DNA of 64,000 nucleotides from Variovorax paradoxus (lineage in GTDB: Bacteria; Pseudomonadota; Gammaproteobacteria; Burkholderiales; Burkholderiaceae_C): contig NZ_JAUSXG010000001.1 of the NCBI RefSeq assembly GCF_030815855.1, positions 2,480,001 through 2,544,000 on the forward strand, in the 5' to 3' direction. Below the pieces are notes generated by a model, which saw nothing but the letters and a program-made list of their open reading frames with translations, was not told where the DNA came from and did no database searches. Positions 36,592-44,942 of the stretch are shown piece by piece; positions within the stretch are counted from its first letter, which is position 1; each line of letters begins with the position of its first letter. A program made the position numbers and the translations under genes.

Positions 36592-37287
36592 ATGAACGCT
36601 ACGCCAGAACCAGCATCTGCCCGGGTCGAGTTCAGGACGGCCCGGATGCGGCGCCTCCCGGTTGCCGCGGCAGCCGGCCTTCCGCGGCGCACCTTCGCCG
36701 CGGCCATGGTCGCCCTCCCCGCGTTCTGGTTCGGCGCCCGCGCCCAGCCGGCGGCGCGCCGGCTTGCCACCCCTTCGCAAACCGAGGGACCGTTCTACCC
36801 GGTCAGCCTGCCGCAGGATTCGGACAACGATCTCCTGCGCAACGGCACGCTGAGCTACCGCGGCGGCCAGCCGGCGTGGGTCGATGGCTCGGTGACCGAC
36901 CTGGACGGCAAGCCGCTGCGCGGCGCGCAGGTCGAGATCTGGCAATGCGATGACAACGGCCACTACCACCATCCCGGCGACGGCGGCCGCGCCGACGCCG
37001 CTTTCCAGGGTTTCGGCCGCGTCGCGGTGGGCGAGGACGGCAGCTACCGCTTTCGCACCATCCGGCCCGTGCCCTACAGCGGCCGTACGCCGCACATCCA
37101 CGTCAAGGTGAAGCTCGGCACGCGCGAACTGCTGACCACCCAGCTCTACGTATCGGGCGACCCGGGCAACGCGCGCGACTACCTCTGGCGCAATCTCCCC
37201 CAGGCCGCGAGAGACGCGGTTACCGTGCCTTTCGAGCGCGGAGCGGACGGGCTGCGGGCCCGCTTCCCGATCGTCGTGGCGGCCTGA
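36592..37287 (+). CDS. Tat-exported intradiol ring-cleavage dioxygenase
   Basis: 231 residues. The N-terminus has a twin-arginine motif followed by a hydrophobic segment (LPRRTFAAAMVALPAFWFG), indicating export of the folded metalloprotein. The rest is an intradiol dioxygenase beta-sandwich like protocatechuate 3,4-dioxygenase beta: TPSQTEGPFYP, the fold motif VTDLDGKPLRGAQVEIWQCDDNGHYHH, and the non-heme Fe(III) ligands as Tyr (HYHHP), Tyr (PVPYSGRTPHIHVKV) and the two His of PHIHV. Substrate could be a catechol, protocatechuate or a lignin-derived diphenol outside the cytoplasm. Single gene; convergent with the tannase. Confidence 0.87.
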   Translation: MNATPEPASARVEFRTARMRRLPVAAAAGLPRRTFAAAMVALPAFWFGARAQPAARRLATPSQTEGPFYPVSLPQDSDNDLLRNGTLSYRGGQPAWVDGSVTDLDGKPLRGAQVEIWQCDDNGHYHHPGDGGRADAAFQGFGRVAVGEDGSYRFRTIRPVPYSGRTPHIHVKVKLGTRELLTTQLYVSGDPGNARDYLWRNLPQAARDAVTVPFERGADGLRARFPIVVAA

Positions 37288-37302
37288 GGGCCCGCGGGCC
37301 CT
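37287..37302. terminator. Short GC palindrome between converging genes
   Basis: AGGGCCC-GC-GGGCCCT forms a perfect 7-bp stem immediately after the dioxygenase stop and 10 bp before the end of the converging tannase gene. It lacks a T-run; it may act as a weak bidirectional terminator. Confidence 0.35.
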
Positions 37303-37311
37303 GATCGGCGG

Positions 37312-38946
37312 CTACGGCGACGTGCAGGCGTAGTTGGACGCGAGCGCGGCGGCCTCTGCGTTGTTGGCCGGGCCGGTATACCGAGGGTACTTGGGATACT
37401 GGCAGAGCGGCCGGCTGAACGCCGTGGCTCCGCCGACGATCTTGTCGGCGCCCAGCGTTCCGGGTGCCGTGCCCTGGTCGACCCACGCATCCAACGCGCC
37501 GAGAAGGTCCGACGTGTCGGCGCCCGGTCCACCGGCGCAGTGGTTGACGCCCGGAGCAAGGTAGTAGCGGGCGAATGAATCCGCGGTGCCCTGCCCGCCC
37601 ACGGCCGCCACCATGTTTGTGTAGTACTCGGTGGTGGCGCTGAAGTTGAGCGCGGCGTCGTTCTCGCCGTGCCACAGGATCAGCTTGCCGCCGCTGTTCT
37701 GGAACGGGCGGAGATCGACGTTGGTCGCATCGTTGAGCGCGGCCAATCCATAGAGGGCCCCCGCATCCTGGTCCCAGGTGTAGGCCAGGGAATCTGCGGC
37801 GAGGTCGCGCGCCAGGAAGGTCTTGACGGTCGTGTCCTGAAACAGATACTGCAGCGCCGCTTGAGGGTTGCCCGCGCCGGTCGTCCATACGGCAAACGCG
37901 CCCGGATCGTCTTCGTTGCCGACCAGCAGCCGGCCCGGATCGCGGTAGGTCGGACTGCCCGCGAAGACAGCCGGCGAGGTCGTGGAAGCCACCGTCGCCA
38001 ACTGCGCATCGGACAAGCAGCTGTCGCCTGTATCCGCGCCGCCCGAACACCTGAGTACCTGCGGATCGAAGGTGCAAGCAGTCGGATTCGACACGACACC
38101 GTCGACGATCCCGTCGCTGCCGTCGCAGGCGTCCCTGACGGCTTTGGCCAATGTCGCGACCTTCGCAACGCTGAGCGCCCCCCCCGGTGCGGCCATCGCT
38201 TTCGCGGTGCGATTGAAGCCGCCCATGAATCCGACCCAGTTGTAGGCCGGTGCCCGCGCAATGATGCCGTCGAACAGGTTCGGATAGCGCTGCGCAGTCA
38301 TCAACGCCTCGCGGCCCCCGTTCGAGCAGCCCTCGAAGTACGACTTCGACGGCGTGGCGCCATACGCCATCTTGAGCATTTCCACGACGGACGACATGAC
38401 CGTGGGAACGGAGAGGCTGCCGAACAGCTGCGCGGCCGTCGGATCGTTCAGCGCCCATGAGGCATCGAGCGGAGAGCCCTGATGTCCCGAGTCGCTGCCG
38501 ACGGTGGCGTAGCCCTTCTTGATGGCGGGCAGGCTCAGCGTGTCTCCCGCGACCAACGGTGAAATCGACCCGTTGTAACCGCCGCCACCGAAATATTGGA
38601 GCTTGCTGTTCCATGCGTCCGGAAGGCGCAACTCGAAATTGAGCTTGGGATCGATCCGTGCACTGACCTTGCAATAGACAGGCACGCCGTCGCTGGCCGG
38701 CACCACCGATGCCGAGACAACTGTCGCCCCACCGACAGTCTTGCCTTGAAGATTTGTACAAGCTTGTTGCGCGGTGACTGGCGGTGCGGGTGGAGGCGGC
38801 GCAGGGGGCGTGCCGCCGGCCGGCTGGGCGATGGGCAGTGGAACGAACCCGCCACCGCCGCCGCTGCCGCCACCGCATCCGGCGATTGAAAGCAGGGCCA
38901 CCGTGACGCCGGCTGCACGGCACACGAGCGTTTTTCTGTTACGCAT
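37312..38946 (-). CDS. Tannase/feruloyl esterase family lipoprotein
   Basis: 544 residues. Lipobox LSIAGC places the lipidated Cys at residue 24, followed by Gly- and Pro-rich linkers, so the enzyme is surface or periplasmic. The esterase has the tannase CS-D-HC arrangement: Cys207-Ser208 in YFEGCSNGGREAL (nucleophile), and His-Cys in GVNHCAGGPG, which would form the disulfide next to the active site. GKLILWHGENDAAL carries the catalytic Asp. It should split gallate or hydroxycinnamate esters of plants, giving aromatic acids for catabolism. AGGAGA precedes the ATG at 38946. Divergent from a Crp/Fnr-type regulator. Confidence 0.9.
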   Translation of the reverse strand: MRNRKTLVCRAAGVTVALLSIAGCGGGSGGGGGFVPLPIAQPAGGTPPAPPPPAPPVTAQQACTNLQGKTVGGATVVSASVVPASDGVPVYCKVSARIDPKLNFELRLPDAWNSKLQYFGGGGYNGSISPLVAGDTLSLPAIKKGYATVGSDSGHQGSPLDASWALNDPTAAQLFGSLSVPTVMSSVVEMLKMAYGATPSKSYFEGCSNGGREALMTAQRYPNLFDGIIARAPAYNWVGFMGGFNRTAKAMAAPGGALSVAKVATLAKAVRDACDGSDGIVDGVVSNPTACTFDPQVLRCSGGADTGDSCLSDAQLATVASTTSPAVFAGSPTYRDPGRLLVGNEDDPGAFAVWTTGAGNPQAALQYLFQDTTVKTFLARDLAADSLAYTWDQDAGALYGLAALNDATNVDLRPFQNSGGKLILWHGENDAALNFSATTEYYTNMVAAVGGQGTADSFARYYLAPGVNHCAGGPGADTSDLLGALDAWVDQGTAPGTLGADKIVGGATAFSRPLCQYPKYPRYTGPANNAEAAALASNYACTSP

Positions 38947-39109
38947 GAACTTGTCTCCTGTTTGACTGCTACTCTCGACGCCGCGTATTCTTCGCCGGCT
39001 TCGCTTGGCAGTTTGTACGCAGCGAGACAATGTGAGGCAGCACAAACCCGAGTGCTGTTCGAGGCGAGTCCCTATTTATCTTTGACCCCTTGAACGACCC
39101 CGTCGACGC

Positions 39110-39805
39110 ATGAAAAGAGCAGACAAGACGCTGAGGGCATTGCTCGACGAAATGCCCGGAACGCGCATGCTACCGGAGCCGGTCCGCGAGCGTGTGGCCC
39201 GCGATGCGTATGACACGATTCACCAGAGAAACGACTTCGTGGTTCGCGCGGGAGATCCGGTTCACTCCTGGATCGGCGTCGCCGACGGACTGATCAAGAT
39301 CACCAATGCTTTTCGCAGCGGCAAGGTCGTCATGTTCACAGGGGTGCCAACCGGGAGTTGGATCGGCGAGGGATCGATCATCAAGACCGAACTGCGCCGC
39401 TATGACGTGATCGCGATGCGCCCGACGCGCGTCATTCACATTCCGAGAGCGACGTTTCGCTGGCTGCTCGACACCAGTTTCGAGTTCAACCACTTCATCA
39501 TCGATCAGCTGAACGAGCGGCTGGCGCAGTATCTCGGCACGGTGGAGGCCGATCGGCTGACCGACCCGGTGGCGCGGCTCGCCCGCGCGATCAGCGGAAT
39601 GTTCAATCCTGTGCTGTATCCGAACATGCAGGAGAAGCTGCCGATCTCCCAGGAAGAACTCGGCGAACTCGCGGGCCTGCAGCGCCAGCGCGCGAATACC
39701 TCCGTCAAGCGCCTGGAGGCCATGGGATTCGTTCGCGCCGAGTACGGCAGCCTCGTGGTCACGGACCTGACGGGCCTTCGCAACTACCAGGAGCAAGAAG
39801 GCTAG
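39110..39805 (+). CDS. Crp/Fnr family transcriptional regulator
   Basis: 231 residues: N-terminal cyclic-nucleotide-binding-like beta-roll (DFVVRAGDPVHSWIGVADGLIKI, GSWIGEGSIIKT) and a C-terminal winged helix with the recognition region LPISQEELGELAGLQRQRANTSVKRLEAMG. Residues needed for cAMP binding and the Cys ligands of FNR are not evident, so the signal is unknown. It is divergent from the tannase gene and followed 23 bp later by an alpha/beta hydrolase; either may be its target. Confidence 0.88.
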   Translation: MKRADKTLRALLDEMPGTRMLPEPVRERVARDAYDTIHQRNDFVVRAGDPVHSWIGVADGLIKITNAFRSGKVVMFTGVPTGSWIGEGSIIKTELRRYDVIAMRPTRVIHIPRATFRWLLDTSFEFNHFIIDQLNERLAQYLGTVEADRLTDPVARLARAISGMFNPVLYPNMQEKLPISQEELGELAGLQRQRANTSVKRLEAMGFVRAEYGSLVVTDLTGLRNYQEQEG

Positions 39806-39828
39806 CTGCACTCGAGAGGACACATCAG

Positions 39829-40482
39829 ATGGCAAGATTCGTTTTGGTGCCGGGTGGCTGGCACGGAGGCTGGGCGTTCGAAGCCGTCGCCCGTGCGCTA
39901 TCGAGCGAAGGCCACGAAGTCCAGGCGCTCACTCTCGCGGGGCTGGGTGACGAGCCCGCGAATGGCGTCAATCTCGAGCGCCATATCGACGAGGTGGTGC
40001 AGGCGCTTCGCGAGCGCGACACGCCCGCCGTTCTTGTCGGTCATTCGTATGGCGGAATACCCATCACCGGCGCGGCGGACAAGGAGCCGTCGCGCGTCGA
40101 AGCAATCGTCTACGCCGATGCCTATGTCCCGGACCACGGGGCATCGGTCTGGTCGCTCACCACCCCGGCCTATCGGGAGCGTTTCATCGCGGGTGCGGCC
40201 GCGGATGGTTTGACCTGCACGCCGCCGGGCCATCTCGACAGGCGATGCCGCCCGCATCCTATCGCCACCTTCCTGCAGGCGATTCAATTGACGGGCAATT
40301 GGCGCAACGTCCGCAGCAAAGCCTTCGTTGCCGCGTGCGGCTGGGAAGGAAGCCCGTTCGTCGAGCTCTACGAACGCCTGCGGCGAGACCCTGAATGGGC
40401 CACGCATCCCCTGGCCTGCGCACACGATATTCCGCGGCTCGCTCCCGAAGCCCTCACGAAGATACTGTTGACGTACGCGTAG
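39829..40482 (+). CDS. Alpha/beta hydrolase (esterase, SABP2/hydroxynitrile-lyase-like)
   Basis: 217 residues. Oxyanion region FVLVPGGWHGGWAFEAV, nucleophile Ser in VLVGHSYGGIPITGAA and a late His in CAHDIPRLAPEALTKIL complete a Ser-His-Asp triad. The sequence type is that of bacterial EstC and plant methyl-salicylate esterases, which act on small esters. No signal peptide, so cytoplasmic. It is 23 bp after the Crp-like gene and probably cotranscribed; with tannase upstream, esters of aromatic acids are a plausible but unproven substrate. Confidence 0.86.
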   Translation: MARFVLVPGGWHGGWAFEAVARALSSEGHEVQALTLAGLGDEPANGVNLERHIDEVVQALRERDTPAVLVGHSYGGIPITGAADKEPSRVEAIVYADAYVPDHGASVWSLTTPAYRERFIAGAAADGLTCTPPGHLDRRCRPHPIATFLQAIQLTGNWRNVRSKAFVAACGWEGSPFVELYERLRRDPEWATHPLACAHDIPRLAPEALTKILLTYA

Positions 40483-40518
40483 GAAAAGCCGGCCGCGGCC
40501 GTGCTTTCTCTTTCTATA

Positions 40519-40567
40519 TGCGCGCGCCGGCTAAGCAATTCCAAAAGCCTTCTTTGGCAAGCGCGCA
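40519..40567. promoter_or_regulatory. Leader with nested inverted repeats before the organosulfur operon
   Basis: TGCGCGC (40519-40525) is the exact complement of GCGCGCA (40561-40567); inside lies CCAAA (40541-40545) complementary to TTTGG (40553-40557). The 134-bp gap before the amidohydrolase gene should hold the promoter of this operon, so these repeats are candidate regulator sites or an mRNA structure. Confidence 0.35.
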
Positions 40568-40617
40568 GCCCACGCGTAGCCTGCGGCGTTCCTTTCCCCC
40601 CTCCGAGGAACTCGCAG

Positions 40618-42135
40618 ATGAACGATCGTTTGAACCGCGTGCACGCATCGCGCTCCGCCGCCGTCAAGGCAGGCCTCGACCATCCGGTGATCGACACGGA
40701 TGTCCACGTCAACGACTACGCGCCCGTGCTCGAGGACTATGTGCAGCACTACGGTGGCAGCAAGCTCGTCGATGCGCTGCGGAAGGCCCTGGGCGGACGC
40801 TTCGTCACGCGCAACAGCGGCGGAAAGGACTGGTACCAGCAGACACCCGAGGAACGCCAGTTTCACCGCACGCTGCGAGCGCCCTGGTGGGCGCGCGTGA
40901 CGCGCAACACCTACGACCTCGCCACCTACACGCTGCCTGCGCTTCTCTACGAGCGCCTGGGTGAGCAAGGCTCGGACTACTCGATCCTGTTCCCCAATGA
41001 CGTGCTCTCGCCGGCCGCGGCCGGCACCGAATACCGCCAGCCGCTGCATCGCGCCATCAACCACTTTCATGCCGACCAATACCGGCCGTACGCCGACCGC
41101 CTAACGCCCGTGGCGGGCATCCCGCTGCACACGCCGCAGGAAGGCATCGAGGAACTGGAATTCGCGGTCAAGACGCTCGGGCTGAAGGTGATCAACATCG
41201 CCGGCGGGGTGCGTCGGCCGATCCGTGCCATCGCCGAAAAATATCCGGCGAAGGAACACCCGGAGATCGCCAAGCAGATCGGCTACATCGACTTCTACGG
41301 CATCGACAGCGAGCACGACTACGACCCGTTCTGGGCCAAGGTGGTCGAGCTCGGCGTGCCGGTGACCACGCACTACGGCAGCCAGGGCTGGACCGGCCGG
41401 CAGTCGATCAGCAACTACATGAACAACCACGTCGGCCACTTCGCCGACGGCTCGCAAGCCTTTGCCAAGGCGCTGTTCTTCGGCGGCGTGACGCGACGCT
41501 TTCCAGGCTTGCGCGTGGGCCTGCTCGAAGGCGGCGCCGACTGGGGTTCGCATGTCTACACGCACCTTGTGGACCGCTGGGAAAAGCGCAACAAGAACGC
41601 GGTGCGCAACTACGACCCGGCCGAAGCCGACATCGAGTTGCTCGCCTCGCTGTTCGAACGCTATGGCGGCGACCTGCTCAAGGGCCGCACCATCGACAAG
41701 TCGACGCTGCTGCGCGACAGCCTGGGCATTTCGGCACTGCCGCACAGCCGCGAGCCCAACGAATCGGAGATCGACGACTTCGCGCTCGCCGGCATCGAGA
41801 AGGTCGAGGACATCCGCGACCGCTGGGTGAACAACTTCTATTTCGGTTCGGAAGCCGACGACCGCACGGTGGCGGCGGCCTTCAACACCAAGGTAAACCC
41901 GCTGGGCACGAAGATCAATGCGATCTGGTCGTCCGACGTGGGGCACTGGGACGTGCCGGAGTTCACCGAGCCGCTGGCCGAAACCTGGGACCTGGTGCAG
42001 CAAGGCGTGATCTCCGCGGCCGACTTCAAGGCTTTCGTGTTCGAAAACCCGCATCGCTTCTACACCGAGGCCAATCCGCGCTTCTTCGAAGGCACCGAGG
42101 TCGGCCGCAAGCTGGGCCTGAAAGGCGCGAAGTGA
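40618..42135 (+). CDS. Amidohydrolase family protein (metal-dependent, TIM barrel)
   Basis: 505 residues of the amidohydrolase-2 group (ACMSD/OMPDC-like hydrolases or decarboxylases). The first metal motif reads DTDVHVND, with only one His of the usual HxH; the later HxH-type region VTTHYGSQGWTG and KINAIWSSDVGHWDV supply further ligands. Length is well above the usual 300-400. Reaction unknown. It is the first gene of an operon with a sulfonate-type ABC importer and flavin monooxygenases (GTGA overlap with the binding protein), so its substrate is probably an organosulfur compound or its breakdown product. ATG at 40618 follows GAGGA. Confidence 0.82.
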   Translation: MNDRLNRVHASRSAAVKAGLDHPVIDTDVHVNDYAPVLEDYVQHYGGSKLVDALRKALGGRFVTRNSGGKDWYQQTPEERQFHRTLRAPWWARVTRNTYDLATYTLPALLYERLGEQGSDYSILFPNDVLSPAAAGTEYRQPLHRAINHFHADQYRPYADRLTPVAGIPLHTPQEGIEELEFAVKTLGLKVINIAGGVRRPIRAIAEKYPAKEHPEIAKQIGYIDFYGIDSEHDYDPFWAKVVELGVPVTTHYGSQGWTGRQSISNYMNNHVGHFADGSQAFAKALFFGGVTRRFPGLRVGLLEGGADWGSHVYTHLVDRWEKRNKNAVRNYDPAEADIELLASLFERYGGDLLKGRTIDKSTLLRDSLGISALPHSREPNESEIDDFALAGIEKVEDIRDRWVNNFYFGSEADDRTVAAAFNTKVNPLGTKINAIWSSDVGHWDVPEFTEPLAETWDLVQQGVISAADFKAFVFENPHRFYTEANPRFFEGTEVGRKLGLKGAK

Positions 42136-43235
42136 AAGGCACCGCGCTTACTCTCCTGCGCCGCTGGGCTGTACCGCTCGGCACGCTGGCGTTGATGGCG
42201 GCCGCCGTGTTGCCCGCACAGGCGGCGCCCGACACCATCCGCATCGGCGTCGCCACCGCGGGCGGCGGCGAGCCCGTCACCTGGGGCGGCTCGCCGGGCG
42301 GGGTGGCGCGCGTCAACAACTGGCTGGAGGACGAGTTCAAGGCCACGGGCGTCAAGGTCGAATGGCTGTTCTTCAAGGGCGCCGGGCCGGCGGTGAACGA
42401 AGCCTTGTCGAACAAGCAGATCGACTTCGCCTACCAGGGCGACCTGCCGTCGATCGTCGGGCGCTCCAATGGCTTGAAGACCAAGCTGCTGGTGGTGAGC
42501 GGCGCGCGCAACAACCTGTACCTCGTGGCGGCGCCGAAGTCGGACATCCGCTCGATCAAGGACCTGAAGGACCGCAACGTCTCGCTCTTTCGCGGCACGA
42601 ACGGCCACCTCGTGGCCATCAACGTGCTGGCGGCCAATGGCCTCGCGGAGCGCGACATCGAGGGCGTGAACCTGGACACCGGCAGCGCGCAGGCCGCGCT
42701 GGTGTCGAACGGCGTGGACGCGGCCTTCGGCGGCTACGAGTGGTTCAAGGTGCGCGACCAGGGGCTGGCCAAGGTGGTGTACTCCACGCAGGGGCAGGAC
42801 CCGAGCTTCACGCGCCAGGCGTCGCTGCTGGTGCGCTCGGATTTCGAGCAGGCCAACCCGGCCGAGGTGCAGCGCGTGGTCGACGTGTTCGTGCGCGCGG
42901 CCCGCTGGTCGTCGGACGAGAAGAACCGCGATGAGCTCTTTCGCATCTGGGCCCGCAGCGGCACGCCGGTCGCATCCTGGGCGGCGGAGTTCGACCAGCA
43001 GCAACTCGCCGTGCGCAACTCGCCGCTGGTCGACGATTTCATCATCGGGCGCTACAAGGCCGTGGTCACCGATGCACTGAAGCTCAAGCTGATCCGCCGC
43101 GAGGTGTCGGTCGACGACTGGTTCGACACGCGGTATCTGAAGAACGCGCTGAAGAAGCAAGGGCTGGAGAACTACTGGACCGCCTTCGATGCCAAGGGGC
43201 AGGCGAAGGCCGGCCAATCGGTCGCGGCCCGATGA
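42132..43235 (+). CDS. ABC transporter substrate-binding protein, sulfonate/nitrate type
   Basis: 367 residues. Signal peptide with hydrophobic core LGTLALMAAAVLPAQA and cleavage near AQAA. The mature protein is an NMT1/SsuA-like periplasmic binding protein: IRIGVATAGGGEP, VKVEWLFFKGAGPAVNEALSNKQIDFAYQGDLPSIV and GNGVDAAFGGYEW. It captures the solute for the two permeases and the ATPase that follow. GTG start overlaps the amidohydrolase stop. A strong hairpin between this gene and the first permease (43251-43271) may raise its yield relative to the membrane parts. Confidence 0.9.
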   Translation: MKGTALTLLRRWAVPLGTLALMAAAVLPAQAAPDTIRIGVATAGGGEPVTWGGSPGGVARVNNWLEDEFKATGVKVEWLFFKGAGPAVNEALSNKQIDFAYQGDLPSIVGRSNGLKTKLLVVSGARNNLYLVAAPKSDIRSIKDLKDRNVSLFRGTNGHLVAINVLAANGLAERDIEGVNLDTGSAQAALVSNGVDAAFGGYEWFKVRDQGLAKVVYSTQGQDPSFTRQASLLVRSDFEQANPAEVQRVVDVFVRAARWSSDEKNRDELFRIWARSGTPVASWAAEFDQQQLAVRNSPLVDDFIIGRYKAVVTDALKLKLIRREVSVDDWFDTRYLKNALKKQGLENYWTAFDAKGQAKAGQSVAAR

Positions 43236-43250
43236 GCGCCCCGTCTTATC

Positions 43251-43271
43251 CCCTCTCCCTCTGGGAGAGGG
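43251..43271 (+). repeat. Perfect 9-bp-stem hairpin between binding protein and permease
   Basis: CCCTCTCCC and GGGAGAGGG form a perfect 9-bp stem with a TCT loop. The right arm, GAGAGGG(AG), is also the only plausible ribosome-binding site of the permease gene at 43282, so the hairpin could mask it. The sequence also resembles a dispersed intergenic repeat known from several proteobacteria. Confidence 0.65.
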
Positions 43272-43281
43272 AGCAATACCG

Positions 43282-44133
43282 ATGAGCGCCGAAGCTGAAC
43301 TGTCGGCGGTCTTGCCACGCGAAGGCAACGCGCCGGCAAGGTCCCCGCTGCCCTGGCGCCGCATTGCCGCCGACGCAGGCGACCGCGCCCTCCCCTGGCT
43401 CCTCCCCATCGCGCTGCTCGCGCTCTGGTACACAGGCGCCGCGCAGGGCTGGATCTCGCCGCAGGTGCTGCCGCCGCCGCAGTTCGTCTGGGAAACCCTG
43501 CGCGACCTGGCCAAGAGCGGCGATCTCTGGCTGCACGTGGGCACCAGTTTCACGCGCGTGGGCGTCGGCTTCGCGGCCGGTACCCTGCTCGGTCTCGTGC
43601 TGGGTTCGGCCATGGGCCTGTCGCGCAGCTTCGAGGCCTACGTGCTGCCCACCTTCAATGCGCTGGTGCAGATTCCTGTGCTCGCCTGGCTGCCCTTCGT
43701 GCTCCTGATCGCGGGCATCGGCGAGCCGCTGAAATACATTCTCATCGCCAAGGCGGCGCTGGTGCCCGTGGCGCTGAACACGCTGCAGGGTTTCCGCCAG
43801 ACACCCGCCGCGCTGCGCGAGGTGGGCGACGTGTATGGCTACGACCGCCGCCAGCAGGTGCTGGAGATCGTGCTGCCGCACGCCGTGCCCACGCTCTTCA
43901 CCGGCGTGCGGCTGGGTTTCACCAAGGCCTGGCTCTCGCTGGTGGTGGTGGAGCTCGTGGCGTCGAGCGAGGGGCTGGGCTACCTCATCGTCTACGGCCG
44001 CCAGCTGTTCCAGCTCGACCTGGTGATGGCAGCCGTGATCGTCGTGGGTGCCATCGGCTATGCCATCGACCGCCTGCTCGACCGGCTCGAGACGGCGGTG
44101 CACCGGCGCCAGCCCGGTGGAGCGGTGCCATGA
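43282..44133 (+). CDS. ABC transporter permease (SsuC-like), first of two
   Basis: 283 residues with about six membrane helices and the binding-protein-dependent permease signature: EVGDVYGYDRRQQVLEIVLPHAVPTLFTGVRLGFTKAW, the EAA loop that docks on the ATPase. It has a longer cytoplasmic N-terminus than most. It overlaps the second permease by 4 bp. Having two related permeases for one binding protein and one ATPase suggests a heterodimeric channel, whereas SsuC works as a homodimer. Confidence 0.92.
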   Translation: MSAEAELSAVLPREGNAPARSPLPWRRIAADAGDRALPWLLPIALLALWYTGAAQGWISPQVLPPPQFVWETLRDLAKSGDLWLHVGTSFTRVGVGFAAGTLLGLVLGSAMGLSRSFEAYVLPTFNALVQIPVLAWLPFVLLIAGIGEPLKYILIAKAALVPVALNTLQGFRQTPAALREVGDVYGYDRRQQVLEIVLPHAVPTLFTGVRLGFTKAWLSLVVVELVASSEGLGYLIVYGRQLFQLDLVMAAVIVVGAIGYAIDRLLDRLETAVHRRQPGGAVP

Positions 44134-44942
44134 GCAGCGCCACGCGGGATGCGGCCGAGCTGGCCACGGTGCAGCCACTGCGGCCGGCCGAGCGCAGCCG
44201 CTGGCGCGGCTTCGTGCTGCCCGCAGCGGCCGTCGCGCTGTGGTGGCTGCTGTCGTCGCTCGACCTCGTCAACTCGGCGCTGCTGGTGTCGCCGGCCAAG
44301 GTATTCGACACCGCGGCCGAGCAGGTGGCGAGCGGACGTCTCTGGCGCGCCCTGAGCGCCAGCCTCGCACGCGAGGCCACGGGCTTCTTGATCGGCAGCA
44401 CGGCGGGACTCGTGCTCGGCGCGCTGCTGGGCCTGTCGCCGCTCTTCAACCGCATCGTCGGGCCGAGCTTCAACACCTTCAAGCAGATCTCGCTGTTCGC
44501 ATGGATTCCGCTGATCTCGGTGTGGTTCGGCCTCGGCGACGTGGCGAAGGTGGTGTTCCTGTCGTTGGCCGCGCTGGTGCCGGTGGTGGTCAACACCTGC
44601 GACGGCATCCGCACCGCGCCGGCCGGCCTGCTCGAAGTGGCGCACGTCTACGGCTACACGCGCTGGCAGACCGTCATGCAGGTGGTGCTGCCGGCCGCCC
44701 TGCCCTCGATCTTCACGGGCGTGTACCTGGCGCTCATCTATTCCTGGCTCGCGACCATCGGCGCGGAGTACCTGCTGGTGGCCGGCCGGGGCATCGGCAA
44801 CACGCTGATCGAGGGCAGCGAGCATTTCCAGATGGACCTGGTGATCTTCGGCATGTTCGTGATCGGCGGGGTCGGCTGGCTCATGAACGCATCGGCCCGC
44901 GCACTGGAGCGCCGGCTGGCGCGCTGGACCGGGCACGCATGA
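44130..44942 (+). CDS. ABC transporter permease (SsuC-like), second of two
   Basis: 270 residues, about six membrane helices; the EAA loop is EVAHVYGYTRWQTVMQVVLPAALPSIFTGVYLAL, clearly related to that of the preceding permease but not identical. ATGA overlaps on both sides show tight translational coupling with the first permease and the ATPase. Likely partner of the first permease in a sulfonate-type importer. Confidence 0.92.
   Translation: MSSATRDAAELATVQPLRPAERSRWRGFVLPAAAVALWWLLSSLDLVNSALLVSPAKVFDTAAEQVASGRLWRALSASLAREATGFLIGSTAGLVLGALLGLSPLFNRIVGPSFNTFKQISLFAWIPLISVWFGLGDVAKVVFLSLAALVPVVVNTCDGIRTAPAGLLEVAHVYGYTRWQTVMQVVLPAALPSIFTGVYLALIYSWLATIGAEYLLVAGRGIGNTLIEGSEHFQMDLVIFGMFVIGGVGWLMNASARALERRLARWTGHA

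Noticed and set aside
39025..39050. A possible Crp site (TGTGAGGCAGCACA) between tannase and the Crp-like gene
   Set aside because: The left half TGTGA is present but the required TCACA at the correct spacing is not; only a partial match.
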